Position numbers and translations under genes: made by a program. Shown here piece after piece: positions 9,982 through 18,620 of a stretch of 64,000 nt of DNA (position 1 is its first letter; every line of letters begins with the position of its first letter). The stretch comes from an uncultured Collinsella sp. (GTDB lineage: Bacteria > Actinomycetota > Coriobacteriia > Coriobacteriales > Coriobacteriaceae): contig UQIE01000004.1 in assembly GCA_900541065.1 (NCBI GenBank), forward strand, positions 62,001-126,000, written 5' to 3'. The notes beneath the pieces are model-generated. The model saw nothing but the letters and a program-made list of their open reading frames with translations, did no database searches and was not told the DNA's origin.

Positions 9982-10035
9982 AACTGACCCTCCTTGGGCG
10001 ACAAACGAACATGTCGCGTTAACAAACAAGCCTGA

Positions 10036-10044
10036 ACTATAGCA
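10036..10044 (-). promoter_or_regulatory. extended -10 element of rpmB
   Basis: TGC-TATAGT on the minus strand, about 55 nt upstream of the rpmB start. The same nine bases occur upstream of rpsT. Confidence 0.6.
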
Positions 10045-10303
10045 CAGAAGCAGCTCCCTGTGCGTAATCTACACAGAGATATTCCTCTTTTGGCGATAGT
10101 GCTCACGCCACGGCCCTGGACGTAGATCCGATTTGCGTGCAGCAGAGGGGATTATGCCAGCTCGTGCGTGCGTTTTCAAGCTCGTCCCACAAATATATAT
10201 AGGTTTATTGAGCATTGGGCTCCGTTTACGGATTGCTCTGTATTTATGCTCGCAATTAAGCTCGAGGTTGGCTACACTATTCCTTGACCATTAAAGGGGT
10301 ACG
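10045..10303. other. intergenic region between rpmB and the pyr leader
   Basis: About 260 bp with no recognisable gene or RNA. It contains an AT-rich stretch near 10190-10210 and a weak -10-like TACACT at 10273-10278 without a clear -35, which could start the pyr leader transcript near 10285. Confidence 0.4.
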
Positions 10304-10393
10304 AGATGCCCACATGGAATTACATAGCTGCCAAAGAGCAGCCCTTCCTGTGGGTGTCTGGTCCGCTTTAAGCGGTCGGGCATCTATTTTTTT
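10304..10393 (+). promoter_or_regulatory. pyr operon leader attenuator
   Basis: AGATGCCC (10304-10311) can pair with GGGCATCT (10378-10385), which is followed by A and seven T, forming a terminator that encloses a smaller hairpin CCGCTTTAAGCGG. A competing fold pairs CCCACA (10309-10314) with TGTGGG around an inner GCTGC/GCAGC hairpin, and uses the same CCC. The two folds are mutually exclusive at their base. It lies 40 nt before pyrR. A canonical Bacillus-type PyrR-binding loop was not found. Confidence 0.65.
10306..10371 (+). CDS. putative 21-residue pyr leader peptide
   Basis: ATG preceded by AAAGGGG with about 7 nt spacing opens a 21-codon frame starting MPTWNYIAAK and ending WVSGPL with TAA at 10369-10371. 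The start codon lies in the 5' arm of the attenuator and the stop codon in the loop of its inner hairpin, so initiating or terminating ribosomes would prevent terminator folding. By position it resembles the E. coli pyrL leader of pyrBI, but no sequence homology is claimed. Confidence 0.5.
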   Translation: MPTWNYIAAKEQPFLWVSGPL

Positions 10394-10420
10394 GACTGTG
10401 TCAGCAGTCAAGACATGTGA

Positions 10421-11017
<597 letters not shown>

Positions 11018-11021
11018 TACC

Positions 11022-11966
11022 GTGGCGTTCAACCATAAGCACCTGATCGACATTACCGAGTACTCCGAAGAGGACATCAAGCTCATCCTCGAGACCGCCA
11101 AGGCGTTCTCCGAGGTCAACGAGCGTGCCATCAAGAAGGTCCCCACGCTCAAGGGCAAGACCATCGTCAACATGTTCAACGAGCCCTCGACGCGCACCCG
11201 CAGCTCCTTCGAGCTCGCCGAGAAGCGTCTTTCGGCCGACAGCCTCAACTTTGGCGGCTCCTCGACCTCCACGGTCAAGGGCGAGAGCCTCGTCGACACC
11301 GTCGAGACCCTCAACGCCTACAAGATCGACTGCATCGTCGTGCGCGATAAGCACGCCGGTGCTCCCTACATCGTCACGCAGAACTCGCCCGCGAGCGTCA
11401 TCTGCGCCGGTGACGGCAAGCACAACCATCCCACGCAGGCCCTGCTCGACCTGTACACCATCTGGGAGCACAAGGGTGACTTCCACGGTCTGAAGGTCGC
11501 CGTCGTCGGCGATATCGCGCACTCCCGCGTCTGCGGCTCGCTGATCCCCGCCCTTAAGATCATGGGCTGCGAGACCTACGCCGTCGCCCCCGGCACGCTG
11601 CTGCCGCCGGCGCCCGAGGTCCTGGGCTGCGACCACGTGACGAGCGACCTCGATTCCGTCCTGCCCGAGCTGGACGTCGTCTACATGCTGCGCGTGCAGC
11701 AGGAGCGTCTCGAGGGTGCCCCGTTCCCGACCATTCGTGAGTACCACAAGCTTTTCGGTCTGACCAAGGACCGCGAGAAGCTCATGAAGCCCGACGCGAT
11801 TATCTGCCACCCGGGCCCCATCAACCGCGGTGTCGAGTTCGACTCCTATATGGCCGACCACCCGCAACGCTCCGTCATCCTGGAGCAGGTCTACGCCGGT
11901 ATCTGCGTGCGTATGGCTATCCTGTATCTGCTGCTTGGAGGTGCCGATAATGGCCTTGCTTCTTAA
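11022..11966 (+). CDS. pyrB: aspartate carbamoyltransferase catalytic chain
   Basis: 314 aa. Joins carbamoyl phosphate and aspartate to carbamoyl-aspartate. The carbamoyl-phosphate motif STRTR is at residues 56-60, HPTQALLDL and the C-terminal HPGPINRG follow. No pyrI regulatory chain is nearby, so control is likely by PyrR/attenuation. GTG 11022 is favoured because GGAGGTGA lies nine bases upstream; an alternative GTG at 11010 overlaps that site. It starts 4 nt after pyrR. Confidence 0.95.
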   Translation: MAFNHKHLIDITEYSEEDIKLILETAKAFSEVNERAIKKVPTLKGKTIVNMFNEPSTRTRSSFELAEKRLSADSLNFGGSSTSTVKGESLVDTVETLNAYKIDCIVVRDKHAGAPYIVTQNSPASVICAGDGKHNHPTQALLDLYTIWEHKGDFHGLKVAVVGDIAHSRVCGSLIPALKIMGCETYAVAPGTLLPPAPEVLGCDHVTSDLDSVLPELDVVYMLRVQQERLEGAPFPTIREYHKLFGLTKDREKLMKPDAIICHPGPINRGVEFDSYMADHPQRSVILEQVYAGICVRMAILYLLLGGADNGLAS

Positions 11967-13239
11967 GAATGCCCACGTCGTCGACCCGTCCGTCGAGCTC
12001 GACGGTGTCGTTGACGTCCTGATTGACGGCGACAAGATCGCCGAGGTCGGCGAGAATCTCGCCGTCGAGGGAGCCGAGGTCCGCGACCTTTCCGGCAAGT
12101 ACCTCGTCCCTGGCCTGGTGGATATGCACGTCCACCTTCGCGAGCCCGGCTATGAGGTCAAAGAGGACATCGAGAGCGGCACCCGCGCAGCTGCCAAGGG
12201 CGGCTTTACCGGCGTGTGCGCCATGCCCAACACCGATCCCGTCACCGATAACGGCACCGTCGTGGAGTTCGTCAAGTCCCGCGCTGCCGAGGTCGGTCAC
12301 TGCCGCGTCTATCCGTCGGGCGCCATGACCCGCGGTCTTAAGGGCGAGGCCATGTCCGAGATGGGCGATATGGTCGCCCACGGCGCCGTCGCCTTCACCG
12401 ACGACGGTCGCGGCGTGCAGGGCGCGGGCATGCTCCGTCGTTGCATGGACTACGGCAAGATGTTCGGCAAGGTCTTTATGAGCCACTGCCAGGACGAGGA
12501 CTTGGTCGGCCACGGCCAGATCAACGAGGGCAAGGTCTCGACCCGTCTGGCCCTCGAGGGCTGGCCGGCTGCCGGCGAGGAACTCCAGATCGCCCGCGAC
12601 ATCGAGATCGCCAAGCTGACCGGTGCCAAGCTGCACATCCAGCACATCTCCACCGCCCATGGCCTGGAGATCGTGCGTGCCGGTAAGGCCGCTGGCGTTC
12701 AGGTTACCTGCGAGGCCACCCCGCATCACATGTTCCTGACCGAGAACGACCTGGACGAGACCTACAACACCTCGCTCAAGGTCAATCCGCCGCTGCGCAC
12801 CGACGAGGACGCCGAGGCCATCCGTCAGGGCGTCATCGACGGCACCGTCGACGTTATCGTCACCGATCACGCTCCCCACACCCCGTGGGAGAAGGCCCGC
12901 GAGTTCGAGCTTGCGCCCTTTGGCATGATCGGTCTCGAGACCTCGCTGTCGCTCGTGCTCACCGAGCTGGTCAACACGGGCAAGATGAGCATGGGCCGTA
13001 TGGTCGAGCTCATGGCCATCAAGCCGCGTGAGATCCTGGGCCTCGACCAGGTTCAGGTCAAGGCGGGATCCGTTGCCGACCTGACCGTGTTCGACCCCTC
13101 CGCAACCTGGACGGTTGGCGAGGACGGTTACGAGTCGCGCGCCGAGAACTCCGGTTTTGCCGGCCGCACGCTCACCGGTCGTGCCACCGATGTATTTGTC
13201 GGCGGTAAACAGACGCTTGCCGACGGCTGCATCTGCTAG
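11950..13239 (+). CDS. pyrC: dihydroorotase, class I
   Basis: 429 aa amidohydrolase that cyclises carbamoyl-aspartate to dihydroorotate. The binuclear-metal motif DMHVHLREPG begins at residue 59, and VTDHAPHTPWEK holds the catalytic Asp near the C-terminal third. ATG 11950 overlaps the pyrB stop by 17 nt, with GGAGGTG upstream, suggesting translational coupling. A hairpin follows at 13260. Confidence 0.95.
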   Translation: MALLLKNAHVVDPSVELDGVVDVLIDGDKIAEVGENLAVEGAEVRDLSGKYLVPGLVDMHVHLREPGYEVKEDIESGTRAAAKGGFTGVCAMPNTDPVTDNGTVVEFVKSRAAEVGHCRVYPSGAMTRGLKGEAMSEMGDMVAHGAVAFTDDGRGVQGAGMLRRCMDYGKMFGKVFMSHCQDEDLVGHGQINEGKVSTRLALEGWPAAGEELQIARDIEIAKLTGAKLHIQHISTAHGLEIVRAGKAAGVQVTCEATPHHMFLTENDLDETYNTSLKVNPPLRTDEDAEAIRQGVIDGTVDVIVTDHAPHTPWEKAREFELAPFGMIGLETSLSLVLTELVNTGKMSMGRMVELMAIKPREILGLDQVQVKAGSVADLTVFDPSATWTVGEDGYESRAENSGFAGRTLTGRATDVFVGGKQTLADGCIC

Positions 13240-13259
13240 CATAGCCTTATCGCTTTTGT

Positions 13260-13292
13260 GCGCGGCGCCCTTGCGGTGCCGCGCTTTCTATT
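13260..13292 (+). terminator. hairpin between pyrC and pyrK
   Basis: A 10-bp GC-rich stem (GCGCGGCGCC with GGTGCCGCGC, 5-base loop) is followed by TTTCTATT. The short, interrupted T tract and its position inside the operon suggest partial termination. Confidence 0.6.
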
Positions 13293-13331
13293 CGTTTGGA
13301 CCATGCAACCGCATGGGGGATTGGAGCGTTT

Positions 13332-14123
13332 ATGCCCACACCTTCCACTGCACGCATGCACGACTTCGAGGTCGTCTCGAACCGGGAGATTGCCGACGGC
13401 GTCTTCTCGCTCGTCATCTCGGCCCCCAAGCTTGCAAGTGCGCTCAAGCCCGGTCAGTTTGTGAACATCGCCGTACCCGGTGATGCGTCCTCGCTGCTTC
13501 GCGTGCCCCTGAGCTACTACCGCGCCGACGCCGAGGCCGGCACCGTCGAGCTGTGGTACGCCGTCGTGGGCGACGATACCCGTCGTTTGTCCCAGATGGG
13601 CCCCGGCTCCACCTCTAACCTGCTGGGCCCCGGTGGCCGTGGCTGGATGGTACCCGAGGGCACCAGGAAGGCCCTGCTCGTCGCCGGTGGCATCGGCGTT
13701 CCGCCTGTGCTGTGCCTTGCCGGCATGCTTGCCGAGCAGAGTGTTGATGTTGACGTGTGCCTGGGCTTTGGCACCGCTTCCAAGGCCGTGGGCATCGACG
13801 AGTTCCGCGCGCTGGGCGCCACGGTTAACGTGTGCACCGACGATGGCACGCTGGGCACGCACGGTTTTTGCACCGACCCGGCAGCCGAGCTGCTCGGCGA
13901 GGGCGGCTACGACTACGTCGCCAGCTGCGGTCCCGCCGTCATGATGAAGAAAGTCGCCGCCGCTGCCGCCGAGGCCGGTGCGTACTGTGAGGTGTCGCTC
14001 GAGCGCATGATGAGCTGTGGCTTTGGCGCCTGCAACACCTGCAATGTCGAGACGGTCGACGGTATGAAGGGTGCTTGCATGTGCGGCCCCGTGTTCGATG
14101 CTTCCAAGGTGGTGGTCTTCTAG
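13332..14123 (+). CDS. pyrK: dihydroorotate dehydrogenase electron-transfer subunit
   Basis: 263 aa ferredoxin-reductase-like subunit that passes electrons from the class 1B PyrD flavin through FAD and a [2Fe-2S] cluster to NAD+. FAD-binding RVPLSYY is at 57-63 and the cluster ligands are Cys229, Cys234, Cys237 and Cys249 in the C-terminal SCGFGACNTC...CMC segment. GGAG precedes ATG 13332. It is separated from pyrC by about 90 bp and runs directly into pyrD. Confidence 0.93.
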   Translation: MPTPSTARMHDFEVVSNREIADGVFSLVISAPKLASALKPGQFVNIAVPGDASSLLRVPLSYYRADAEAGTVELWYAVVGDDTRRLSQMGPGSTSNLLGPGGRGWMVPEGTRKALLVAGGIGVPPVLCLAGMLAEQSVDVDVCLGFGTASKAVGIDEFRALGATVNVCTDDGTLGTHGFCTDPAAELLGEGGYDYVASCGPAVMMKKVAAAAAEAGAYCEVSLERMMSCGFGACNTCNVETVDGMKGACMCGPVFDASKVVVF

Positions 14124-15046
14124 TGGGTACCGTGAACATGGCCGTCGATTTCGGCGGCGTCAAGATGCAAAACCCCATCAACACCGCAGCCGGTACCTTT
14201 GGCTACGGCTGGCAGTTCCAGAACTTCTTTGATGTTTCCCAACTGGGCGCCATCACCACCAAGGGTTGCGCAGCCGAGCCCTGGCCCGGTAACCCCGCGC
14301 CCCGCATGGCCGAGATCCCCGGCGGTATGATCAACTCCGTGGGCCTTCAGAACCCCGGCGTGGCCGCCTTTGCTCGCGAGTCCGGTCCGTGGCTCGAGCA
14401 GCTCTCCAAGGACGGCTGCCAGGTCATCTGTCAGGTTGCCGGCCACTCCGTTGACGAGTTTGTCCGCGCACTCGAGATGTATGTCGAGCTGTGCCCCTGG
14501 GCTGCCGGCTACGAGATCAACGTGAGCTGCCCCAATATCGCCGCCGGCGGTGCCGCCATGGGCTCCACGCCCGAGGGCGCCTCTTCCGTTATGGCTGCCT
14601 GCCGCAAGGTGACCGATAAGCCGCTGTTCGTGAAGATGGCGCCGGTCAACGTCGCCGAGATCGCCAAGGCCCTCGAGGCTGCCGGCGCCGACGGCCTTTC
14701 GGTCATCAACTCCATCCAGGGCATGGCCATCGACGTCCATACCCGCAAGTCCCGCGTGGCCAAGCCCAAGGGCGGCCTTTCGGGCCCGCTGTGCCACCAC
14801 ATCGCCGTGCGCATGGTCTGGGAGGTTGCCCAGGCCGTCGATATCCCCATCAACGGTGTCGGCGGTGTCATGACCGGAGAAGATGCGGCCGAGTTTATCC
14901 TGGCCGGCGCCACCTGCGTGTCGGTCGGTATGGCCAACTTCGTCGATCCGTGCGCTTCGCTCAAGATCGCGCATGAGCTCGAGGCCTGGGCCGAGTCCCA
15001 GGGCGTAAAGGACATCAACGAACTGGTAGGTGCTTTCGAATGCTAG
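14123..15046 (+). CDS. pyrD: dihydroorotate dehydrogenase, class 1B catalytic subunit
   Basis: About 307 aa flavoprotein (TIM barrel with FMN) that oxidises dihydroorotate to orotate. EINVSCPN carries the Cys that is the catalytic base in class 1B enzymes, matching the adjacent pyrK. GTG 14123 overlaps the last base of the pyrK stop and has AAGGTGG upstream; the in-frame ATG at 14138 is a credible alternative that removes five residues. Confidence 0.95.
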   Translation: MGTVNMAVDFGGVKMQNPINTAAGTFGYGWQFQNFFDVSQLGAITTKGCAAEPWPGNPAPRMAEIPGGMINSVGLQNPGVAAFARESGPWLEQLSKDGCQVICQVAGHSVDEFVRALEMYVELCPWAAGYEINVSCPNIAAGGAAMGSTPEGASSVMAACRKVTDKPLFVKMAPVNVAEIAKALEAAGADGLSVINSIQGMAIDVHTRKSRVAKPKGGLSGPLCHHIAVRMVWEVAQAVDIPINGVGGVMTGEDAAEFILAGATCVSVGMANFVDPCASLKIAHELEAWAESQGVKDINELVGAFEC

Positions 15047-15756
15047 AGACCGATGCCCGCGACCGCGTAATCGTCGCCCTCGACTGCGACCGTGAGCGTG
15101 CGCTCGAGCTTGCCCACGAGCTTTCGGGCCATGCCGCCTGGCTCAAGGTTGGCATGACGCTCTATTACGCCGAGGGTCCCCAGATCGTCAAGACATTCAA
15201 GGACCTGGGCTTTAAGGTCTTCCTTGACCTTAAGTTCCATGATATTCCGCATCAGGTTCGCGGTGCCGCCCGCTCGGCCTCGCTTGCCGGTGCCGATCTG
15301 CTTTCGGTCCACGGTTTGGGTTCGGGCGCCATGCTCGCTGCCTGCCGCGAGGGTGCCGAGGAGGCGCGCGAGGACCGCGCTAAGCTCGTCGCCATCACCG
15401 TTCTTACGAGCATGAATCAGGATGCCTTGAGCGAGATTGGCGTCGAGTCGCCCGTGGCCGAGGAGGCCGCCCGCCTGGCAAAGCTCGCTCAGGCTAACGG
15501 CATCGATGGCATCGTGTGCTCGCCGATGGAGGCTCACGACATGCGTGAGCTGCTGGGTCCCGATGCCCTGATCGTGACTCCGGGCGTGCGTCCGGTGGGT
15601 GCCGCCCTTGGTGACCAGTCCCGCGTGGCGACGCCTTCCCAGGCTATCGAGCGTGGCGCCAGCCACATTGTGGTGGGCCGTCCCATCACCGGTGCCGACG
15701 ATCCGGTTGCCGCCTTTGACGCTATCGTCGCCGAGCTGGTCGAAAACGTCGCGTAA
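15040..15756 (+). CDS. pyrF: orotidine 5'-phosphate decarboxylase
   Basis: 238 aa TIM-barrel enzyme converting OMP to UMP. The catalytic signature DLKFHDIPHQV lies at about residues 64-74. ATG 15040 overlaps pyrD by 7 nt. It is the last gene of the pyr operon; carAB and pyrE are not in the window. Confidence 0.96.
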   Translation: MLETDARDRVIVALDCDRERALELAHELSGHAAWLKVGMTLYYAEGPQIVKTFKDLGFKVFLDLKFHDIPHQVRGAARSASLAGADLLSVHGLGSGAMLAACREGAEEAREDRAKLVAITVLTSMNQDALSEIGVESPVAEEAARLAKLAQANGIDGIVCSPMEAHDMRELLGPDALIVTPGVRPVGAALGDQSRVATPSQAIERGASHIVVGRPITGADDPVAAFDAIVAELVENVA

Positions 15757-15800
15757 AAGATTCCCCTAAGTCACCACTTTTGGGTCTCATTAGCACAAAA

Positions 15801-15861
15801 TAGCCCCTGTGCCTGCGTAAACTTTCCCATCCTTTGTGTGGAATCGCAGGTCAGGGGCTTA
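15801..15861. terminator. long hairpin after pyrF
   Basis: TAGCCCCTG-TG-CCTGCG (15801-15817) pairs with CGCAGGTCAGGGGCTTA (15845-15861). Only TTAACTTT follows on the plus strand, so termination efficiency is uncertain; the minus-strand side has TATTTTG. Confidence 0.5.
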
Positions 15862-15942
15862 ACTTTGGGCGCAGTATATTGCACTTTTTGCGGGTATCGT
15901 CTAACCTATGGACCCGCGATTGGGCATTTTGTACGTTCTACG

Positions 15943-15951
15943 TGCTAAAAT
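15943..15951 (+). promoter_or_regulatory. extended -10 element of mihF
   Basis: TGC-TAAAAT, 45 nt before the mihF start codon. No -35 at standard spacing is obvious. Confidence 0.55.
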
Positions 15952-15995
15952 GCCAATTATTGAATCAGAAATAACCCAACTATTTGGAGGTACGA

Positions 15996-16304
15996 ATGGC
16001 ACTCCCTCAGCTTACCGACGAGCAGCGCAAGCAGGCTCTTGAGAAGGCTGCTGCCGCACGTCATGCCCGCGCTGAGCTTCGCGAGCAGATCAAGAAGGGC
16101 GAGAAGTCCCTCGAGTCCGTGCTCAACTCCGATGACCCCATCGCTTCCCGCATGAAGGTTTCCACCCTCATCGAGTCTCTCCCTGGTTTTGGCAAGGCCA
16201 AGGCCGCCAAGATCATGGAGGAGCTCGGTATCTCCGCTACCCGTCGCGTCCAGGGCCTCGGCGTCCGTCAGCGCGAGCAGCTCCTCGAGCAGCTGACCAA
16301 ATAA
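15996..16304 (+). CDS. mihF: actinobacterial integration host factor (mIHF)
   Basis: 102 aa basic nucleoid protein. The N-terminal helix LTDEQRKQALEKAAAAR and the C-terminal helix-hairpin-helix region SLPGFGKAKAAKIMEELGI are those of mycobacterial mIHF, unrelated to proteobacterial IHF. It bends DNA and, in mycobacteria, is essential. GGAGG at 15986-15990 precedes ATG 15996. The adjacency to gmk and rpoZ is the standard actinobacterial order. Confidence 0.92.
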   Translation: MALPQLTDEQRKQALEKAAAARHARAELREQIKKGEKSLESVLNSDDPIASRMKVSTLIESLPGFGKAKAAKIMEELGISATRRVQGLGVRQREQLLEQLTK

Positions 16305-16874
16305 GTGAGCGCTCAGGATTCCAAGCTCTTTGTGATTTCTGGACCGTCAGGCGCAGGCAAGGGTACGCTCGTCACTCGTGTGCGCGAGCGCCGCTCGAAC
16401 CTGGGCCTGACGGTTTCGGCTACCACGCGAGCACCACGTAAAGGTGAGGTCGACGGCGTCAACTACTTTTTTCTGACGCGCGAGGAGTTCGACCGCCGCG
16501 TGGCAAACGGTGAGTTTGTTGAGTGGGCCGAGGTCCACGGTAACTGCTACGGCACGTTGGTGAGCGAGGTCCAGTCCAAGCTCGCCTCTGGTTCGTCTCT
16601 CATCTTGGAGATCGATGTCCAGGGTGCCCTGCAGGTGAAGGAGCGTTTCCCCGAGGCCGTGCTGATCTTTATCAAGCCACCTTCGCTCGAGGTGCTTCGC
16701 GAGCGTCTAGTCGGTCGCGGTACCGAGACGCCCGAGACGATTGAGCTGCGTATGGCAAACGCCGCCGATGAGCTTGCCCTTGCCGACCGCTACGACGACG
16801 TCGTGGTGAATGACGATCTCGACCGCGCGACCGATGAGCTCGTTCGCGTTCTCGATATGCATGAAAGGATCTGA
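16305..16874 (+). CDS. gmk: guanylate kinase
   Basis: 189 aa, phosphorylates GMP to GDP. P-loop GPSGAGKGT at residues 13-21; the GMP-binding segment TTRAPRKGEVDGVNYFF follows. The GTG start follows the mihF stop with no gap, indicating coupling. Confidence 0.96.
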   Translation: MSAQDSKLFVISGPSGAGKGTLVTRVRERRSNLGLTVSATTRAPRKGEVDGVNYFFLTREEFDRRVANGEFVEWAEVHGNCYGTLVSEVQSKLASGSSLILEIDVQGALQVKERFPEAVLIFIKPPSLEVLRERLVGRGTETPETIELRMANAADELALADRYDDVVVNDDLDRATDELVRVLDMHERI

Positions 16875-16879
16875 GGTCC

Positions 16880-17161
16880 GTGTCCGTTGTAAAGCCTTGC
16901 ATTGACGATCTTCTGGAGAAGACCGATCACAACCGCTTCCTGCTCGCTTCGCTTGCCTCCAAGCGCGCCTGCGACATCAATAGCATGTTGCGTGGCCAGC
17001 ACAACCGCGTGCTTGCCGTCCAGGATGTCGATGACATCACCATCGGGCTTTCCGGTGCCGATACCATTTCGATGGCTATGGATGAGATTGTCGACGGCGA
17101 CATCTCTTACGACGAGGCCCGTTATGAGAAGGCGCTCGGCCACAAGGTTGCTGAAGCCTAA
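16880..17161 (+). CDS. rpoZ: RNA polymerase omega subunit
   Basis: 93 aa. The N-terminal helix CIDDLLEKTDHNRFLLASLASKRA is the conserved omega motif that clamps the beta' C-terminus. GTG start with GAGG upstream, five bases after gmk, in the usual gmk-rpoZ order. Confidence 0.93.
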   Translation: MSVVKPCIDDLLEKTDHNRFLLASLASKRACDINSMLRGQHNRVLAVQDVDDITIGLSGADTISMAMDEIVDGDISYDEARYEKALGHKVAEA

Positions 17162-18406
17162 ATGGCGGCTCGCGTCTGCCTGGTCCACTATCACGAGGTT
17201 GGACTGAAGGGTAAGAACCGCGCACATTTTGAGCATATCCTCATGGATAACATCAAGGCGGCCTTGGCCGCCTTTTCCGTGAATGCCGTGTCTCGAATTT
17301 CCGGTTATATCCTCGTGACCTTTAACGAGCATCAGGCCGACGAGGCGGCGCGTGTCATTCGCACCGTTCCCGGCGTTGCTCGTGTGTCTTTGGCGTATCA
17401 CACCAACCGCGACCCGCAGGAGTACTGCGCCGCCGCCGTGAAGGCGCTGCACGAGTTTGGTTCCTTCGATTCGTTTAAGGTGCACGCCAAGCGCTCCAAT
17501 ACTGACTATGGGCTCACCTCGATTGACATCAATCGTCAGGTGGGCGAGGTGTTGTGCGAGGCGTTTCCTGATAAAAAGGTTCAGATGCACGATCCTGACG
17601 CTATGGTGCACGTACTGGTGGTCCAGGGTAGCGTCTATGTGTATGCGCGCTCTGAGCGCGGTGTGGGTGGCCTTCCGGTGGGGTCTGCCGGCAAGGTCGT
17701 GACGCTGCTGTCGTCGGGTATCGATTCCCCGGTGGCGACCTGGATGCTCGCGCGTCGCGGCGCGGTGTGCGTGCCGGTACATTTCTCCGGTCGTCCGCAG
17801 ACGCCCGATACGAGCGAGTATTTGGTGCAGGACATCATCCGTGCGCTTGAGCCGGGTGTCCAGATCGGCCGCCTGTATGTGGTGCCGTTTGGCGACTGCC
17901 AGCGTGAGATTTCGGTCACCTGCCCCAGCAACCTGCGTGTGATCATGTATCGCCGCATTATGTATTCGGTTGCCGAGCGCATCGCGCATATCGAGGGCGC
18001 CAAGGCCATTGTGACGGGCGAGTCGCTTGGTCAGGTTGCCTCCCAGACGCTTGAGAACATCATGGCCGTCAACGAGGCCGTGAAGATTCCCGTGTTCCGT
18101 CCGCTCATTGGTTCTGATAAGCAGGAGATCATCGCGCGTGCCCAGGAGATCGGCACGTTTGATATCTCGACCGAGGCTGCTCCCGATTGCTGCACGCTGT
18201 TTATGCCGCGCCGTCCCGAGACGCACGCTAAACTCGATGCCGTGCATGAGGCGTGGGAGCTGTTCGATCACGAGGAGATGATTGAGCGTTTGCTCAAACA
18301 GACCGAGTATATCGACTTCGAGAGCAACACGTATAAGGCCCCTAAGACCTTAAAACGCAAACATTCCGAGCTCGCTCCACGTGAGATTTACCAAGATCAC
18401 GAATAA
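17162..18406 (+). CDS. thiI: tRNA 4-thiouridine sulfurtransferase
   Basis: 414 aa: N-terminal ferredoxin-like and THUMP domains (about 1-170) and a PP-loop adenylating domain with SGIDSP at 185-190. It makes s4U8 in tRNA and can supply sulfur for thiamine. The C-terminal rhodanese domain of the E. coli enzyme is absent, as in many Gram-positives. The ATG directly follows the rpoZ stop. Confidence 0.94.
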   Translation: MAARVCLVHYHEVGLKGKNRAHFEHILMDNIKAALAAFSVNAVSRISGYILVTFNEHQADEAARVIRTVPGVARVSLAYHTNRDPQEYCAAAVKALHEFGSFDSFKVHAKRSNTDYGLTSIDINRQVGEVLCEAFPDKKVQMHDPDAMVHVLVVQGSVYVYARSERGVGGLPVGSAGKVVTLLSSGIDSPVATWMLARRGAVCVPVHFSGRPQTPDTSEYLVQDIIRALEPGVQIGRLYVVPFGDCQREISVTCPSNLRVIMYRRIMYSVAERIAHIEGAKAIVTGESLGQVASQTLENIMAVNEAVKIPVFRPLIGSDKQEIIARAQEIGTFDISTEAAPDCCTLFMPRRPETHAKLDAVHEAWELFDHEEMIERLLKQTEYIDFESNTYKAPKTLKRKHSELAPREIYQDHE

Positions 18407-18417
18407 TATTGTGTATA

Positions 18418-18450
18418 GACCGGCGGTGATTTTGCATCGTCGGTCTTTTT
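18418..18450 (+). terminator. intrinsic terminator after thiI
   Basis: GACCGGCGGTG pairs imperfectly with CATCGTCGGTC, followed by TTTTT. Ends the mihF-gmk-rpoZ-thiI unit. Confidence 0.88.
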
Positions 18451-18523
18451 CTATCTGGGCATTAGGCGACAAACGGTTCATCTGTCGACGTCAGCCTGAA
18501 TAAATGGACATTTTTCCGCAAGG

Positions 18524-18542
18524 TTTTGGTCAGCTTTTGGTT
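18524..18542 (+). promoter_or_regulatory. two phased TTTTGGT repeats upstream of comEA
   Basis: TTTTGGTC (18524-18531) and TTTTGGTT (18535-18542) are spaced by exactly 11 bp, one helical turn, and lie about 80 bp before comEA. The same motif in the same phase occurs upstream of recA (47278-47339). A TTGACC -35-like hexamer overlaps the end of the second repeat, but no good -10 follows it. Confidence 0.5.
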
Positions 18543-18620
18543 TGACCGTGAAAACTGGTGCGGGCGTGCGGAGGCTGCGGCGCTCGTTTCCTGACACGAT
18601 GGTGTTGGGAGGTGTTTGCT

